From the NCBI RefSeq assembly GCF_003719305.1, contig NZ_RARC01000006.1, forward strand, positions 173,996-237,995: DNA of 64,000 nt. The letters run 5' to 3'. The notes beneath the pieces were generated by a model. That model ran no database searches and was not told the DNA's origin. It saw only the letters and a list, made by a program, of their open reading frames with translations. Positions 20,708 to 32,115 of the stretch are shown here, one piece after another. The stretch's first letter is position 1; the number at the start of each line of letters is the position of its first letter. The translations under genes and the position numbers were made by a program. The stretch comes from Mycolicibacterium stellerae (GTDB taxonomy: Bacteria; Actinomycetota; Actinomycetes; Mycobacteriales; Mycobacteriaceae).

Positions 20708-21002
20708 GTATTCTCCTCAAGCCCCCGGGCGCGTCCTGTTGACGCGGCCACGCGAGGGCTTCCGCTATTGGCCCGGGCGGGTTACTCCCGGGCTTGTTAT
20801 GGTCTCGCTCCGAGCGGTTCGCTAAGAACCCACCCGGTGCCTGGCTGAATGATGGCTGGGACGGTCGGCGCCACACCACGGGTGAGCGGTGGTCGCGCTC
20901 GTCTAAGTCTTCATTCGGGCGTCTGGCCATGGTGTACAGCCGTCTACCCGCAGTCAGTATCCCATACCACCGGTCGTAGATGGACCAGGCTGGGCGACTG
21001 AG
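20708..21002 (-). promoter_or_regulatory. rne 5' leader and promoter region
   Basis: This 295-bp gap between ndk (upstream on the minus strand) and rne has no credible gene. RNase E genes commonly have long leaders used for autoregulation, and the size fits. On the minus strand GATACT, read within about 20955-20975, is a plausible -10-like hexamer, but no good -35 accompanies it. Confidence 0.35.
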
Positions 21003-21413
21003 CTACCTACCCGGGAACCAGAGCTCGATTTCGCGGGCGGCCGACTCCGGCGAATCCGACCCGTGAACGATGTTTTCCTGGGTGACAAGTGCCAGGTCAC
21101 CGCGAATCGACCCGGTAGCCGCCTTCTCCACCGGGTCGGTGCCGCCGGCGAGCTGACGGAAGGCAGCAATGGCCCGTGGACCCTCGACGATCGCCGCGAC
21201 GACCGGCCCCGACGTGATGAACTCCAGCAGCGAGTCGAAGAACGGTTTGCCGTCGTGCTCTGCGTAATGGTTGCGGGCCAGCTCGTCGCCGACATTGCGC
21301 ATCTCAAGGGCCGCAATGGTCAGGCCTTTGCGCTCGATTCGGCCGACCACCTCGCCGATTAGGCGGCGCTGGACGCCGTCGGGCTTGATCAATACCAAGG
21401 TCCGCTCAGTCAC
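21003..21413 (-). CDS. ndk: Nucleoside diphosphate kinase
   Basis: This enzyme transfers the gamma phosphate between nucleoside di- and triphosphates. With GTG 21413 as start the protein has 136 residues, the length typical of mycobacterial Ndk; the open frame upstream lacks conserved sequence. Visible motifs are [12 protein letters not shown] at the start and the active-site histidine in [12 protein letters not shown] near the C-terminus. It corresponds to Rv2445c in position, between rne and folC, but here an extra membrane protein gene intervenes 32 bp upstream. Confidence 0.98.
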   Translation of the reverse strand: MTERTLVLIKPDGVQRRLIGEVVGRIERKGLTIAALEMRNVGDELARNHYAEHDGKPFFDSLLEFITSGPVVAAIVEGPRAIAAFRQLAGGTDPVEKAATGSIRGDLALVTQENIVHGSDSPESAAREIELWFPGR

Positions 21414-21445
21414 GGCCGACAGCGTACCTGCGTGACCTTTCCGGT

Positions 21446-22507
21446 CTACGGATTCGGTCCCGCGAAGCCGCCGCACATCGGGATGCAGTCCGTGTTTCCG
21501 ATCGGCGGGCCCATGTCGACTGGGGGCGGGACCTGCTTCTCCCCGCCACCGCCTGCGCCTGTCCCGGTGTCGGTGCCCGCGTCGGTCCCAGTTCCCGTCC
21601 CAGCGCCGGTCCCCGTGTCGGTGCCGGTACCGGGCCCAGTCTTGGCATCCGGACCAGTCCCGGTACCTGTTCCCGTACCAGTGCCGGTGTCAGTTCCTGT
21701 CCCAGCGCCGGTGCCGGTCCCAGTTCCCGTCCCCGTCCCAGTCCCAGTCCCAGTCCCAGTGTCGGTGCCCGCACCGGTCTCTGTCCCCGCACCGGTGCGG
21801 GTGTCAGTCCCCGGGGTTTGCTTGTCCTCCGGGTTCGGGTTCGGGTTGGGGTTGGGATTCGGGTTCGGGTTCGGGACGACCGACCTCGGTACCGGGTTGT
21901 TCGGCACGAGGCGAGGCGCGGGCGCCTGCTGTCGAGGCGCCTGTTGCCGGGGTGCCGGCTGCTGCACGACGACCGGCGGGCTTGGCGTAGGCGGCGCAGC
22001 GGGCGCGGGAGCCTGCGTCGGGGCGGGTGCCAGCGGAACCTGCACCTGCTGCGACGGCGTGCCTGTCGTGTTGGCCGGCGTCGTCGACACCCCGCTCATC
22101 TGCCACGTTGCGATCAGAGCGGCCACCGCCAACAGCGCGGCCCCCGCGGCCGCGCCGAACAGAACGCCCGGCTTTCGGTACCAGGGCACGGTCGGCCCCA
22201 TCGGCTGCTGGCCGTAGACGGGGGGTGGCTGGCCATATTCCAGGGGTGGCTGGTCGTAATACTGCGGCTGTTCGTAGTAGTTATCGGTCGGGGCTTCGCC
22301 GTACGAGCCATACGAGTAGCCGCCGCCCCCGTGAGGATCCTGTTCAGACCAGGCGGTGGGCTGTGCAGGCTGCGGGGCGACAGGCGCGGCCACCGTCGGG
22401 GGTGAAAGCTGGTTCGTCCGATCCCCGAGCTGTTGCGTGCGATCCCCGAGCTGCTGCGTGCGATCCGAAATCCGCTGGGTCGGATCGAAGTTTCCTGGGT
22501 TGTTCAT
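21446..22507 (-). CDS. Single-pass membrane protein with Pro-rich and Thr-Gly repeat extracytoplasmic tail
   Basis: I do not recognise a domain in this 353-residue protein. The N-terminus holds near-identical heptads (RTQQLGD twice, then RTNQLSP) and a Pro/Gln/Tyr-rich cytoplasmic stretch. One clear membrane helix follows ([20 protein letters not shown]). Outside it is Pro/Ala/Gln-rich, then a run of Asn-Pro dipeptides, then about 90 residues of almost pure Thr-Gly/Ala-Gly dipeptides. The protein ends with two cysteines in a short conserved-looking block ([11 protein letters not shown]). The start is ATG 22507; an upstream in-frame extension is less likely. Architecture suggests a wall-spanning tether or a sensor stalk. 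It sits between ndk and the folC operon. Confidence 0.78.
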   Translation of the reverse strand: MNNPGNFDPTQRISDRTQQLGDRTQQLGDRTNQLSPPTVAAPVAPQPAQPTAWSEQDPHGGGGYSYGSYGEAPTDNYYEQPQYYDQPPLEYGQPPPVYGQQPMGPTVPWYRKPGVLFGAAAGAALLAVAALIATWQMSGVSTTPANTTGTPSQQVQVPLAPAPTQAPAPAAPPTPSPPVVVQQPAPRQQAPRQQAPAPRLVPNNPVPRSVVPNPNPNPNPNPNPNPEDKQTPGTDTRTGAGTETGAGTDTGTGTGTGTGTGTGTGTGAGTGTDTGTGTGTGTGTGPDAKTGPGTGTDTGTGAGTGTGTDAGTDTGTGAGGGGEKQVPPPVDMGPPIGNTDCIPMCGGFAGPNP

Positions 22508-22576
22508 CGTTGCTTCCCGTATGGATACAAGGAGGTCCGCTGCGCACAACAATGACACTTCCGCGACAGTCATGCA

Positions 22577-22592
22577 GGGTAGTTCGCTACCC
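22577..22592 (-). terminator. Short tetraloop hairpin after the DUF4233 gene
   Basis: GGGTAG, a 4-nt loop and CTACCC form a perfect 6-bp stem 20 bp downstream of the DUF4233 stop on the minus strand. The minus-strand loop reads CGAA. Position suggests termination of the valS-folC-DUF4233 transcript. Confidence 0.4.
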
Positions 22593-22612
22593 CAGTTGTC
22601 GTTCGCCCGTGA

Positions 22613-23011
22613 TTAGTCGGACGGGGGTTGTTGGCCTGGCAGCAGGCCCTGCCGTTCACGGCGTCTCACTTCGCTGCGCAGATAGACAATCAGCAGCCAG
22701 ACGCCCGCGAAGATCAGGCCGATGAAGCCGACGGCTCCAGATACTGCCCATCCGGCGATCACCACCAACTGGATGCCGAGATTCACCCAGATTGCCCATT
22801 GCCGGCCCTGCAGTCCGGCCAGGAGTACCAGTACGACGGCCACGCCGATCAGGTAGCTGCCCGTGCCCGCCGACAGCCCGCCGTCCGCCGTCGAGACGAC
22901 GGGTAGGGCGAGCAGCACCACGATGGCTTCCAGGATCAGCGTGCCCGCCATCACGCCGCGGAAGCTCTTCCACGGGTCCGGCGGCGCAGGCCTGTCCGCC
23001 TGATCGCTCAT
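22613..23011 (-). CDS. DUF4233 family membrane protein
   Basis: This 132-residue protein corresponds in position and size to M. tuberculosis Rv2446c. After a short charged N-terminus (PWKSFRGVMAGTLILEAI, typical of DUF4233) it has about four membrane helices: around residues 19-41, 49-66, 71-90 and 94-110. The C-terminus is basic and cytoplasmic (RSEVRRRERQG). It starts 4 bp inside the end of folC (ATGA overlap), so it is translationally coupled. The family has no established function; coupling with folate and valyl-tRNA synthetase genes is conserved in mycobacteria. Confidence 0.85.
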   Translation of the reverse strand: MSDQADRPAPPDPWKSFRGVMAGTLILEAIVVLLALPVVSTADGGLSAGTGSYLIGVAVVLVLLAGLQGRQWAIWVNLGIQLVVIAGWAVSGAVGFIGLIFAGVWLLIVYLRSEVRRRERQGLLPGQQPPSD

Positions 23012-24413
23012 TCGGGATCCCGCCCGAAAAGCGTGCGTGCCGCGCCAGCGGTGACGACCGATCCGGTGATGACGACACCGCTGCCGGAGAAGCCTTCACC
23101 CTCGTGTCCTGCCTCCTCGACGAGCGCGGTCGCGGTCTCGATGGCGTCGGGCAGGTTGGTCGAGACGATCACCCGCTCGGGCCCGAATCGCTCCTCGGCC
23201 CGTATCGCGAGGCTCTCGACGTCGAGCGCACGCGGCGAGCCGTTGTTGGTCACGATGATCTGATCGAAGGCTGGCTCGAGCGCGGCCAGGATGCCGTCGA
23301 CATCCTTCTCGGCCATCACTGACACGATTCCGACGACGAAATGGAAGTCGAACTCATCGGCCAGCATCTGTGCCAATGCCGCCGCACCGGCCGGATTGTG
23401 GGCGGCGTCGATGAAAACTGTTGGGGCGCTGCGCATCCGTTCCATTCGTCCGGGGCTGACGGCGCCGGCAAAACCAGCACGGACGGCATCGATGTCGAGT
23501 TGCCGTTCGGCCCCTGCGCCGAAGAACGCTTCGACGGCCGCCAGCGCGATGGCGGCGTTGTGGGCCTGATGTTCGCCGTGCAGCGGCAGGAAGATCTCGG
23601 AGTACACCCCGCCGAGGCCCTGCAGTTCGAGCAGTTGTCCGCCGACTGCCACTTGGCGGCCGAGCACTGCGAACTCGGAGTCCTCGCGAGCGACCGCGGC
23701 GTCGGCAGCCACCGTTTGGGCCAGCACCACCTCCATCGCCTCTGGCACCTGCCTGCCGATCACCGCGACGGTGTCGACCGACGCCAGGTCGTCCTTCTGC
23801 CTGACGATGATGCCCGCCTTCTCGGCGGCGATATCGGCGATTTCGGTCCCCAGGTATTCGGTGTGGTCGATACCGATCGGGGTGATGACGGCGACCGGGG
23901 CGTCGACCACGTTCGTCGCGTCCCAGCGTCCGCCCATTCCGACCTCCACCACCGCGACGTCGATCGGCGCGTCGGCGAAGGCCGCGAACGCCATCGCGGT
24001 CACCACCTCGAACTTGCTCATCGCCGGACCGCCTGCCGCTTCGGACTGCTTGTCGACCAGTTCGACGAACGGTTCGATCTCTTCATAGGTCGCCACGTAC
24101 TGCGCGGGCGTGATCGGCGTGTTGTCGATCGCGATGCGCTCGACGGCGGACTGCAGGTGCGGGCTGGTGGTGCGGCCGGTCCGTCGGTGCAGCGCGGTCA
24201 GCAGCGCGTCGACCATGCGCGCCACCGACGTCTTCCCATTGGTGCCTGCGATGTGGATCGACGGATACCCGCGCTGCGGCGAACCGAGCAGTTCCATCAA
24301 CGCCGAGATGCGGGCCGTGCTCGGTTCGAGTTTGGTCTCCGGCCACCGTTGGTCCAGCAGGTGCTCCACTTGCAGCAGCGAGGCGATTTCGTCCGGCGTC
24401 GGGACGGGCTGGT

Positions 24414-24417
<4 letters not shown>
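23008..24417 (-). CDS. folC: Bifunctional dihydrofolate synthase / folylpolyglutamate synthase
   Basis: This 469-residue Mur-ligase-fold enzyme adds glutamate to dihydropteroate and to folates. The ATP loop is [14 protein letters not shown], followed by the folate-site region [13 protein letters not shown], and a conserved [15 protein letters not shown] with GIDHTEYLG as the middle-domain signature. The C-terminal domain shows [10 protein letters not shown]. Translation starts at ATG 24417, overlapping the valS stop as ATGA; the long open frame upstream only shadows valS. The ATGA link at its 3' end to the DUF4233 gene makes a three-gene coupled unit with valS. Confidence 0.96.
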
Positions 24418-27068
<2,651 letters not shown>

Positions 27069-27117
27069 CGCGCCATTCTATGGAGTGCGATGACCCGGCT
27101 CCGACTTCAGGGTTTGT

Positions 27118-27132
27118 GCCGGCCCGGCCGGC
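27118..27132 (-). terminator. GC-rich palindrome after the DUF937 gene
   Basis: GCCGGCC-C-GGCCGGC is a perfect 7-bp inverted repeat with a single-base centre, lying 3 bp past the stop of the DUF937 gene on the minus strand and ahead of valS. A short intrinsic hairpin without U-tract fits mycobacterial terminators. The 1-nt centre means the RNA stem would lose its innermost pairs. Confidence 0.4.
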
Positions 27133-27135
27133 GCC

Positions 27136-27750
27136 CTACTTTTTGCCGCTGAGTAGGCCGCCCAGGATCTCGCCTATCGCGTTGTTCCCTCCGCCGCCCA
27201 TGACGCTGCCGAGAATGCTGCCGAGTGGATTGTTCCCGCCACCGCCACCACCCGCGGCACCGCCGAGGATGCTGCCCAGAATGTCGCCGAGGCCGCCACC
27301 CCCTGCGGACTGTGCCTGCGGCTGAGCGGGCGCCGAGTCTGAGCCCTTGGTGAGCTGCTTGCCGATGTAGGCCAGCACGATCGGCGCGAGGATGGGCAGC
27401 AGTTTCTTGATCAGGTCGCCACCACCGGCACCCGTTCCGGCGAGTGCCGACGCGACAGCGTTGCTGTCGTTACCGCCGAACAGCGATGCGACCAGATGGT
27501 CGCCCTGCTTCTCGTCGACCTGGTCCACGTTCACCCCGCCGTCCAGGAGGCCGCTGGCGCCCTGCTCGGCCACTGCGGACTCGATCTTGCTCGAGTCGAT
27601 TTGGTTCGAGTGGACGTTCTCCGCCAGCCCACCGACGAGTGCGGGGACCAGCGTCTGGATGGCGTTGTTCACCTCGGCTTGATCCGCACCGATTTTGCTC
27701 GCGATGTCCGCTACGGGGATCTGCGCGAAGAGTTCGTCGAGACCTGCCAT
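27136..27750 (-). CDS. DUF937 domain protein with Gly-rich tail
   Basis: This 204-residue protein starts MAGLDELFAQIPVADIASKIGA and continues with ALVGGLAENV, which I associate with DUF937 proteins. I choose ATG 27750 because an AAGGTGG ribosome binding site lies 8 nt upstream; ATG 27768 is the alternative, without a good site. The middle contains a DGG/DQVDEKQGDH segment and a hydrophobic helix (LLPILAPIVLAYIGKQL). The last 60 residues are rich in glycine, with repeated GGGLGDILGSILGG-like units. No catalytic motif is seen and the function is unknown. Confidence 0.8.
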   Translation of the reverse strand: MAGLDELFAQIPVADIASKIGADQAEVNNAIQTLVPALVGGLAENVHSNQIDSSKIESAVAEQGASGLLDGGVNVDQVDEKQGDHLVASLFGGNDSNAVASALAGTGAGGGDLIKKLLPILAPIVLAYIGKQLTKGSDSAPAQPQAQSAGGGGLGDILGSILGGAAGGGGGGNNPLGSILGSVMGGGGNNAIGEILGGLLSGKK

Positions 27751-27840
27751 TGTCGTGTCCACCTTCATTGCTGGTTACCGAATGTCGAGCACGACACTAG
27801 TCCACATGATCTTGGTTGACAGGTGTTCTGCGCTCGCAGA

Positions 27841-29097
27841 TCAATTGAGCCGGTCAACGCTCAATGACACACCGGCAGCGGGAAATCGAGCCAGCAGCGC
27901 GTCGCCCATTGCCGCCGCCGGAGTCAACACACCGCGCAGTTCGGACAGCCGGTCGCGATCGGCAGCCAGCGCCAAACCGCTTTCGCCCAGCAACACCGAG
28001 GTGGCCTTGTAGCCGGGGTCGCCCTGTTGCGACATGGTGGCCCGGTAGCGCACCCCGGTCGTCGTGGTCGCATACGTCTCGATCTTGTAGTGACCCCGTT
28101 CACGGGTGCGTTCACTGGGGCCGCTGCCCGGTTTGGGGACAACACGATCAACCAGACCCTCCGGCACCTTGTCGAAGTACCGGCTGCCCAAGCCGCTGAC
28201 CATTGCGCCCACACCCGCGGCCATCGCCGACGCGACGGGGGCCAATGCCGACGACCCGACGCTCTGGCACTCCGAGTATCGGAACCGACTGCCGTACGCC
28301 CAGTCCTGTAAGGCGTTGCTGCGCCTGACGATTCGCGTGTTCGTCGACGCCATCAAGAATCCCGAGGTCCATATACCGTCCAGCTCCGGCGCGATCTGAG
28401 CGCCGCGTCGCCACGGATAGTCAGGCTGGGCACCGAATTCGGGCTCGGCCGCCCGGTCAGGGGTCAGTGTGTACGGGTCCTCGAGGAGGCGCCGCGTCTC
28501 CGGATCACCCGACGTCGCCCGCACCACATCCGCAATCGACGCGATGGTGCCGCCCGACAGCGCGCCGGACATCTTCCGCACCACGAATGTGGTGTCCGCC
28601 AACTCACCCGCGTCATCGTCGCTTGCCCGCCGGTACAGCGCAAAAACACTGAGATCCGAAGGAATGGAGTCGAATCCACATGCATGGACGATTCGCGCGC
28701 CGGTGTCGATGGCCTGTTTGTGGTACCGGTCGATGCTTTCGCGCATGAACATCGGCTCGCCGGAGAGATCCGCGTAATCGGCTCCTGCGCCAGCACATGC
28801 GGCAACAAGTGGCAGCCCGTAGCGGTTGTACGGTCCGACGGTCGTCACCACGACCTGCGCGCGCGCTGCCATCGCATTGAGCGTCGACGGCTGCGACGCC
28901 TCCGCCGTGATCAGCGGCCAGGACTGCGCCGTCTCCCGAAGCGTTTCCCTGACCGCCAACAGCTTGTCCTGGGAACGGCCTGCCAGCGCAATGCGAGCGG
29001 TGCCGCCCGCCTTGGCCAGGTATTCGGCGGTCAGTTTTCCGACGAACCCGGTCGCGCCGTACAGCACGATGTCGAACTCCCGCTGCCCGGTGCTCAT
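27841..29097 (-). CDS. Saccharopine dehydrogenase-like / trans-acting enoyl reductase family oxidoreductase (Rv2449c-like)
   Basis: This 418-residue protein has an N-terminal NAD(P)-binding Rossmann segment, FDIVLYGATGFVGKLTAEYLA, followed by ARIALAGRSQDKL. VVTTVGPYNRYGLPLVAACAGAGADYADLSGEP is the conserved stretch shared by the saccharopine dehydrogenase NADP-binding family, which in mycobacteria includes trans-acting enoyl reductases of lipid synthesis. Position and length match Rv2449c. The substrate is not known; an isolated location away from polyketide synthases argues against a dedicated phthiocerol-type role. It is followed by the S9 peptidase gene upstream on the same strand, 11 bp away, so they may be cotranscribed. 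Confidence 0.87.
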   Translation of the reverse strand: MSTGQREFDIVLYGATGFVGKLTAEYLAKAGGTARIALAGRSQDKLLAVRETLRETAQSWPLITAEASQPSTLNAMAARAQVVVTTVGPYNRYGLPLVAACAGAGADYADLSGEPMFMRESIDRYHKQAIDTGARIVHACGFDSIPSDLSVFALYRRASDDDAGELADTTFVVRKMSGALSGGTIASIADVVRATSGDPETRRLLEDPYTLTPDRAAEPEFGAQPDYPWRRGAQIAPELDGIWTSGFLMASTNTRIVRRSNALQDWAYGSRFRYSECQSVGSSALAPVASAMAAGVGAMVSGLGSRYFDKVPEGLVDRVVPKPGSGPSERTRERGHYKIETYATTTTGVRYRATMSQQGDPGYKATSVLLGESGLALAADRDRLSELRGVLTPAAAMGDALLARFPAAGVSLSVDRLN

Positions 29098-29108
29098 GAT
29101 TCCCGACG

Positions 29109-31097
29109 CTACCCCAGCGTCTCTGGTAGCTCGATGTCCTCACCGAGCACGTGCTTGGCGAGGAACGCGATGACGACCTGGTACCAGATCTTCGCGTGCT
29201 GCGGTGCGAGCACCCAGTGGTTCTCCGAGGGGAAGTAGAGGAACCGGTGTGGACTTGTACCGTCGTCGCCTGCGGGCAGACCCGATTCGCTGAGCAGCTC
29301 GTACCACAGTCGGAGCGCCTCGCCGATGGGCACGCGATAGTCCATGTCGCCGTGGATGACAAGCATCGGCGTGCGGATCTCGGAGACGAAGTGGTGCGGC
29401 GAGTTGGCCTTCGCCATGTCGCGCGTCATCTCGCGCAGCCAGTAGTAGGCGGCGTCCGTGGTGGAGTTGAACTGGTCGAGCGCCCACAGGCTGGCGTGGG
29501 TGACGATGGCCTCGAACCGGTCGGTGTGGCCGGCCATCCAGTTCGCCATGTAGCCGCCGAACGAGCCGCCCATCGCGGCGGTGTGCGATGCATCGATGCG
29601 CGGGTCGGCGCACGCAGCGTCGGTGGCGGCCATCAGATCCTCGAACGGCGCACCGCCCCAGTTGCCCCAGCCCCGCTGGATGAAGTCCTGGCCGTAGCCG
29701 GTCGAGAGCGCCGGATCAGGAAGCAGCACCGCGTAACCGCGGGCCGCGAGCACCCACGGGTTCCACCGCCAGTGCCAGGAGTTCCAGCTGGCCAGCGGCC
29801 CCCCATGGACCCAGAGCACAAGGGGCGCGGGCGTCTGCCGGTCGGGCAGCACCAGCCACGATCGCACCGAGTTTCCGTCGTCGGTTGTCGCCGACACCTC
29901 GGTGAGCGAGCCGGGCAACTGGGGCGGTTCGACGCACGGCAGCGGCGTGATGGTGCCGTCGGGATCGATACGCACTGGGTGCGGTGGCGATGCGTATGAG
30001 CTTCGCAGCGCATAGACGATGCCGCCGGGTGCGGCCGTCACATCGGTGTAGGCGTAGTCGTCGGTGGTCAGCGGCTCAACCTTGCCGTCGGCGATGCCGA
30101 TTCGGAAAATCGGGCGGCGACCGCCGTCGTCTGCGGCGACAAGCAACGCATCGCCGTCGCGCGAAAACGTGACGGATGCCGGCCAGCGATCCCAGTCGGC
30201 GCCCAATTCGGCTGGCTCCTCACCGAACCACAAGTAGCCCAGGCTGATTCGCGGTGCGCGCTCCGGTGTCGAGTACGACTCCCGGATGAACGCCACGGCT
30301 GTCCCATCCGGGGAAACGGCCGGACTCCACAGATCGGCCTCCGGTTCGTCGGCGATGATCGTGTGTTCGCCGGATGCGAGGTCGACGCGGACGAGCACGG
30401 AGTGTTGCGACGCGCCCGGCGCGGGCCGCCGCCATGACGTCACGACGAAGCTGCCGTCGGGGCTGACGTCGAAGTCGGCGTCGCGCAGAGCACCACCCGG
30501 TCGCGGCGTGACATCGACCGGGGTGGCGTCGTCGCGCAGGTTGAGTGCGAGTAGGTGCGGTGCGCCTGGGCCGAGATCTTTGTCCCAGTGCCGGATCGGA
30601 TAGCCGGTGTGCAGGATCGCGGTGATCTTGTCGTCCTTGCGCAGATCCCGCAGCCTGCGGTCGTCGTCGATGCTGCGCGCCGACGGCAGCAGCGGTGCAC
30701 GCACCACCGCTGCCGATTTGTGGTGCGCCGTCTTGACCACGTCGACGCCGCCGGGCGGCGCAAGGACCTCGACGGCCTCGCCGCCGCTCGCGGGCAGACT
30801 CCACAAGGCCGCGGGCGGCTTGTCCTCGCCGTCGGTCGGACGTACCGCGACGAACAGCAGGTCGCCGCCTGACGTGAAGGCCGGCGCCGACTCCCCCTTC
30901 GCACCTCTGGTCAAGCGTCGAGCCGGGGCCCGGCCCTTCGGGTCGAGTTCCCAGACCGCGGCGACGTATTCGGTGCGTTTGTCGTTGAGCTCGCTGACGG
31001 TCGTCACGACCCGCGAGCCGTCCGGTGAGACCGCCAGCCCGGAGACCCTCGGCAGGGCGAAGAAGTCGTCGAGATCGCCGAATGGGGTTTCGGTCAT
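29109..31097 (-). CDS. S9 family prolyl oligopeptidase-like serine peptidase
   Basis: This 662-residue enzyme has an N-terminal WD40-like beta-propeller (repeated SPDGS/SPDGT units, e.g. AVSPDGSRVV and DVSPDGSFVV) and a C-terminal alpha/beta hydrolase. The nucleophile is in MGGSFGGYMANW, the acid is probably the second Asp in HGDMDYRVPIGE, and the histidine is in SENHWV. It has no signal peptide, so it is cytoplasmic and probably trims small peptides or acylated amino acids. It diverges from an HxlR regulator across 64 bp containing a strong palindrome, so it is likely the regulator's target along with the Rv2449c-like gene downstream. Confidence 0.9.
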   Translation of the reverse strand: MTETPFGDLDDFFALPRVSGLAVSPDGSRVVTTVSELNDKRTEYVAAVWELDPKGRAPARRLTRGAKGESAPAFTSGGDLLFVAVRPTDGEDKPPAALWSLPASGGEAVEVLAPPGGVDVVKTAHHKSAAVVRAPLLPSARSIDDDRRLRDLRKDDKITAILHTGYPIRHWDKDLGPGAPHLLALNLRDDATPVDVTPRPGGALRDADFDVSPDGSFVVTSWRRPAPGASQHSVLVRVDLASGEHTIIADEPEADLWSPAVSPDGTAVAFIRESYSTPERAPRISLGYLWFGEEPAELGADWDRWPASVTFSRDGDALLVAADDGGRRPIFRIGIADGKVEPLTTDDYAYTDVTAAPGGIVYALRSSYASPPHPVRIDPDGTITPLPCVEPPQLPGSLTEVSATTDDGNSVRSWLVLPDRQTPAPLVLWVHGGPLASWNSWHWRWNPWVLAARGYAVLLPDPALSTGYGQDFIQRGWGNWGGAPFEDLMAATDAACADPRIDASHTAAMGGSFGGYMANWMAGHTDRFEAIVTHASLWALDQFNSTTDAAYYWLREMTRDMAKANSPHHFVSEIRTPMLVIHGDMDYRVPIGEALRLWYELLSESGLPAGDDGTSPHRFLYFPSENHWVLAPQHAKIWYQVVIAFLAKHVLGEDIELPETLG

Positions 31098-31120
31098 GCG
31101 ACGTTCGTAGCACAGCCCAT

Positions 31121-31143
31121 GTGAGTTTGATATTCAAACTCAC
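31121..31143. promoter_or_regulatory. Perfect dyad in the S9 peptidase / HxlR divergent promoter region
   Basis: Arms GTGAGTTTGA (31121-31130) and TCAAACTCAC (31134-31143) are perfectly complementary with spacer TAT. The dyad is centred 35 bp from the S9 peptidase start and 30 bp from the HxlR start. HxlR proteins bind such AT-centred dyads as dimers; an operator for autoregulation and control of the peptidase is the simplest reading. Confidence 0.75.
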
Positions 31144-31161
31144 TGCTGGCACACTGGCGCC

Positions 31162-31557
31162 ATGAGCATCACCGCGCTGGCCGACCTTCCCGGCAGGCCC
31201 TGCCCGATCGCGGCGGCGCTCGGTCTCGTCGGTGAACGATGGGCGCTGCTCGTCATTCGTGAGATCGCGCTCGGGGCCACCCGCTTCGGCGACATCGTCG
31301 CGGGTACCGGGGCACCGCGGGACCGCATCGCGGCCAGGCTCAAGACGCTCGAGAGTGCAGGCATCGTCGCCCGGACGAAGTACCACGACAGCCCGATCCG
31401 CTACGAATACCGGCTCACCGACTCCGGCGCAGCACTCACGCCGGTTCTCGACGCACTCCTCGAATGGGGGAAACATCACGCCGTCGCGCCCGACGACCCC
31501 GATCGACAACACAGATACCGACCGATGGGCGAGCTGAAAGTGAAGGGATCACGATGA
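31162..31557 (+). CDS. HxlR family winged-helix transcriptional regulator
   Basis: This 131-residue DNA-binding protein carries the family hallmarks: CPIAAALGLVGERWALLVIREI with the single N-terminal cysteine, LGATRFGDIVAGTGAPRDRIAARLKTLE for the recognition part, and YRLTDSGAALTPVL for the wing and dimer helix. HxlR proteins sense redox state, electrophiles or aromatic ligands, often through that cysteine. It diverges from the S9 peptidase and overlaps the PaaI-type thioesterase by 4 bp; a flavin monooxygenase follows. The operon looks like a small inducible detoxification or aromatic-processing unit. Confidence 0.93.
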   Translation: MSITALADLPGRPCPIAAALGLVGERWALLVIREIALGATRFGDIVAGTGAPRDRIAARLKTLESAGIVARTKYHDSPIRYEYRLTDSGAALTPVLDALLEWGKHHAVAPDDPDRQHRYRPMGELKVKGSR

Positions 31558-32084
31558 CCGCAGAACTGGCCGACGCGACCACGCGCGAGGACTGGGGATC
31601 CCAGCGGTCACGCACCGTCACCTGGCATGAACCCGGTCCGAGCACCGCCAAGGGCCTGACGATGGCCGGGATCGATTATCTGCGGGCCATCACGAATGGT
31701 GACCTGCCTGCGCCGCCGATCGCGGGCCTGCTGCGCTTCGACATGGTCTCGGCCGACCCGGGGCGGGTGGTTTTCACGTGTGAACCCGACGAATCGGCGT
31801 ACAACCCGATCGGGGCCGTGCACGGCGGTCTGGTCTGCACGCTGTTGGACTCCGTCACCGGTTGTGCGGTGCACAGCACGCTGCCGCAGGGCAAGGGCTA
31901 CACCTCGGTCGAGATCAAGGTGAGCTACCTCAGGGCGGTCCGGCTGAACAGCGGAGTGCTCACCGCGACAGGAACCGTCGTGAAGTCGGGATCGCGGGTC
32001 GGCTTCGCCGAGGGCGTCGTCACCGATGCCGCGGGCGCGGTGGTGGCGACGGCGACCAGCACGCTGTTGGTCTTCGACCTGTAG
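31554..32084 (+). CDS. PaaI family hot-dog thioesterase
   Basis: This protein of 176 residues has the hot-dog thioesterase fold of the PaaI group. The signature is NPIGAVHGGLVCTLLDSVTGCAV, where the HGG and the following acidic residue form the active site, and YTSVEIKVSYLRAV is the partner strand. It probably hydrolyses an aryl- or acyl-CoA. Translation starts at ATG 31554, overlapping the HxlR stop; the upstream frame has no conserved sequence. Coupling to an HxlR regulator and proximity to a flavin monooxygenase suggest one inducible unit. Confidence 0.87.
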   Translation: MTAELADATTREDWGSQRSRTVTWHEPGPSTAKGLTMAGIDYLRAITNGDLPAPPIAGLLRFDMVSADPGRVVFTCEPDESAYNPIGAVHGGLVCTLLDSVTGCAVHSTLPQGKGYTSVEIKVSYLRAVRLNSGVLTATGTVVKSGSRVGFAEGVVTDAAGAVVATATSTLLVFDL

Positions 32085-32115
32085 TCACGCAGGGCCGAGG
32101 CGCTACGTTCGACGG

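Noticed and set aside
21540..21790. Short-period repeats that could be mistaken for a CRISPR array
   Set aside because: The repeats are 6- to 12-bp in-frame units without spacers, and no cas genes are present.
21432..22217. Plus-strand frame rich in Val-Pro repeats opposite the Thr-Gly repeat gene
   Set aside because: It is simply the complement of the Thr-Gly coding repeat; the minus frame has a start, a membrane helix and a sensible architecture.
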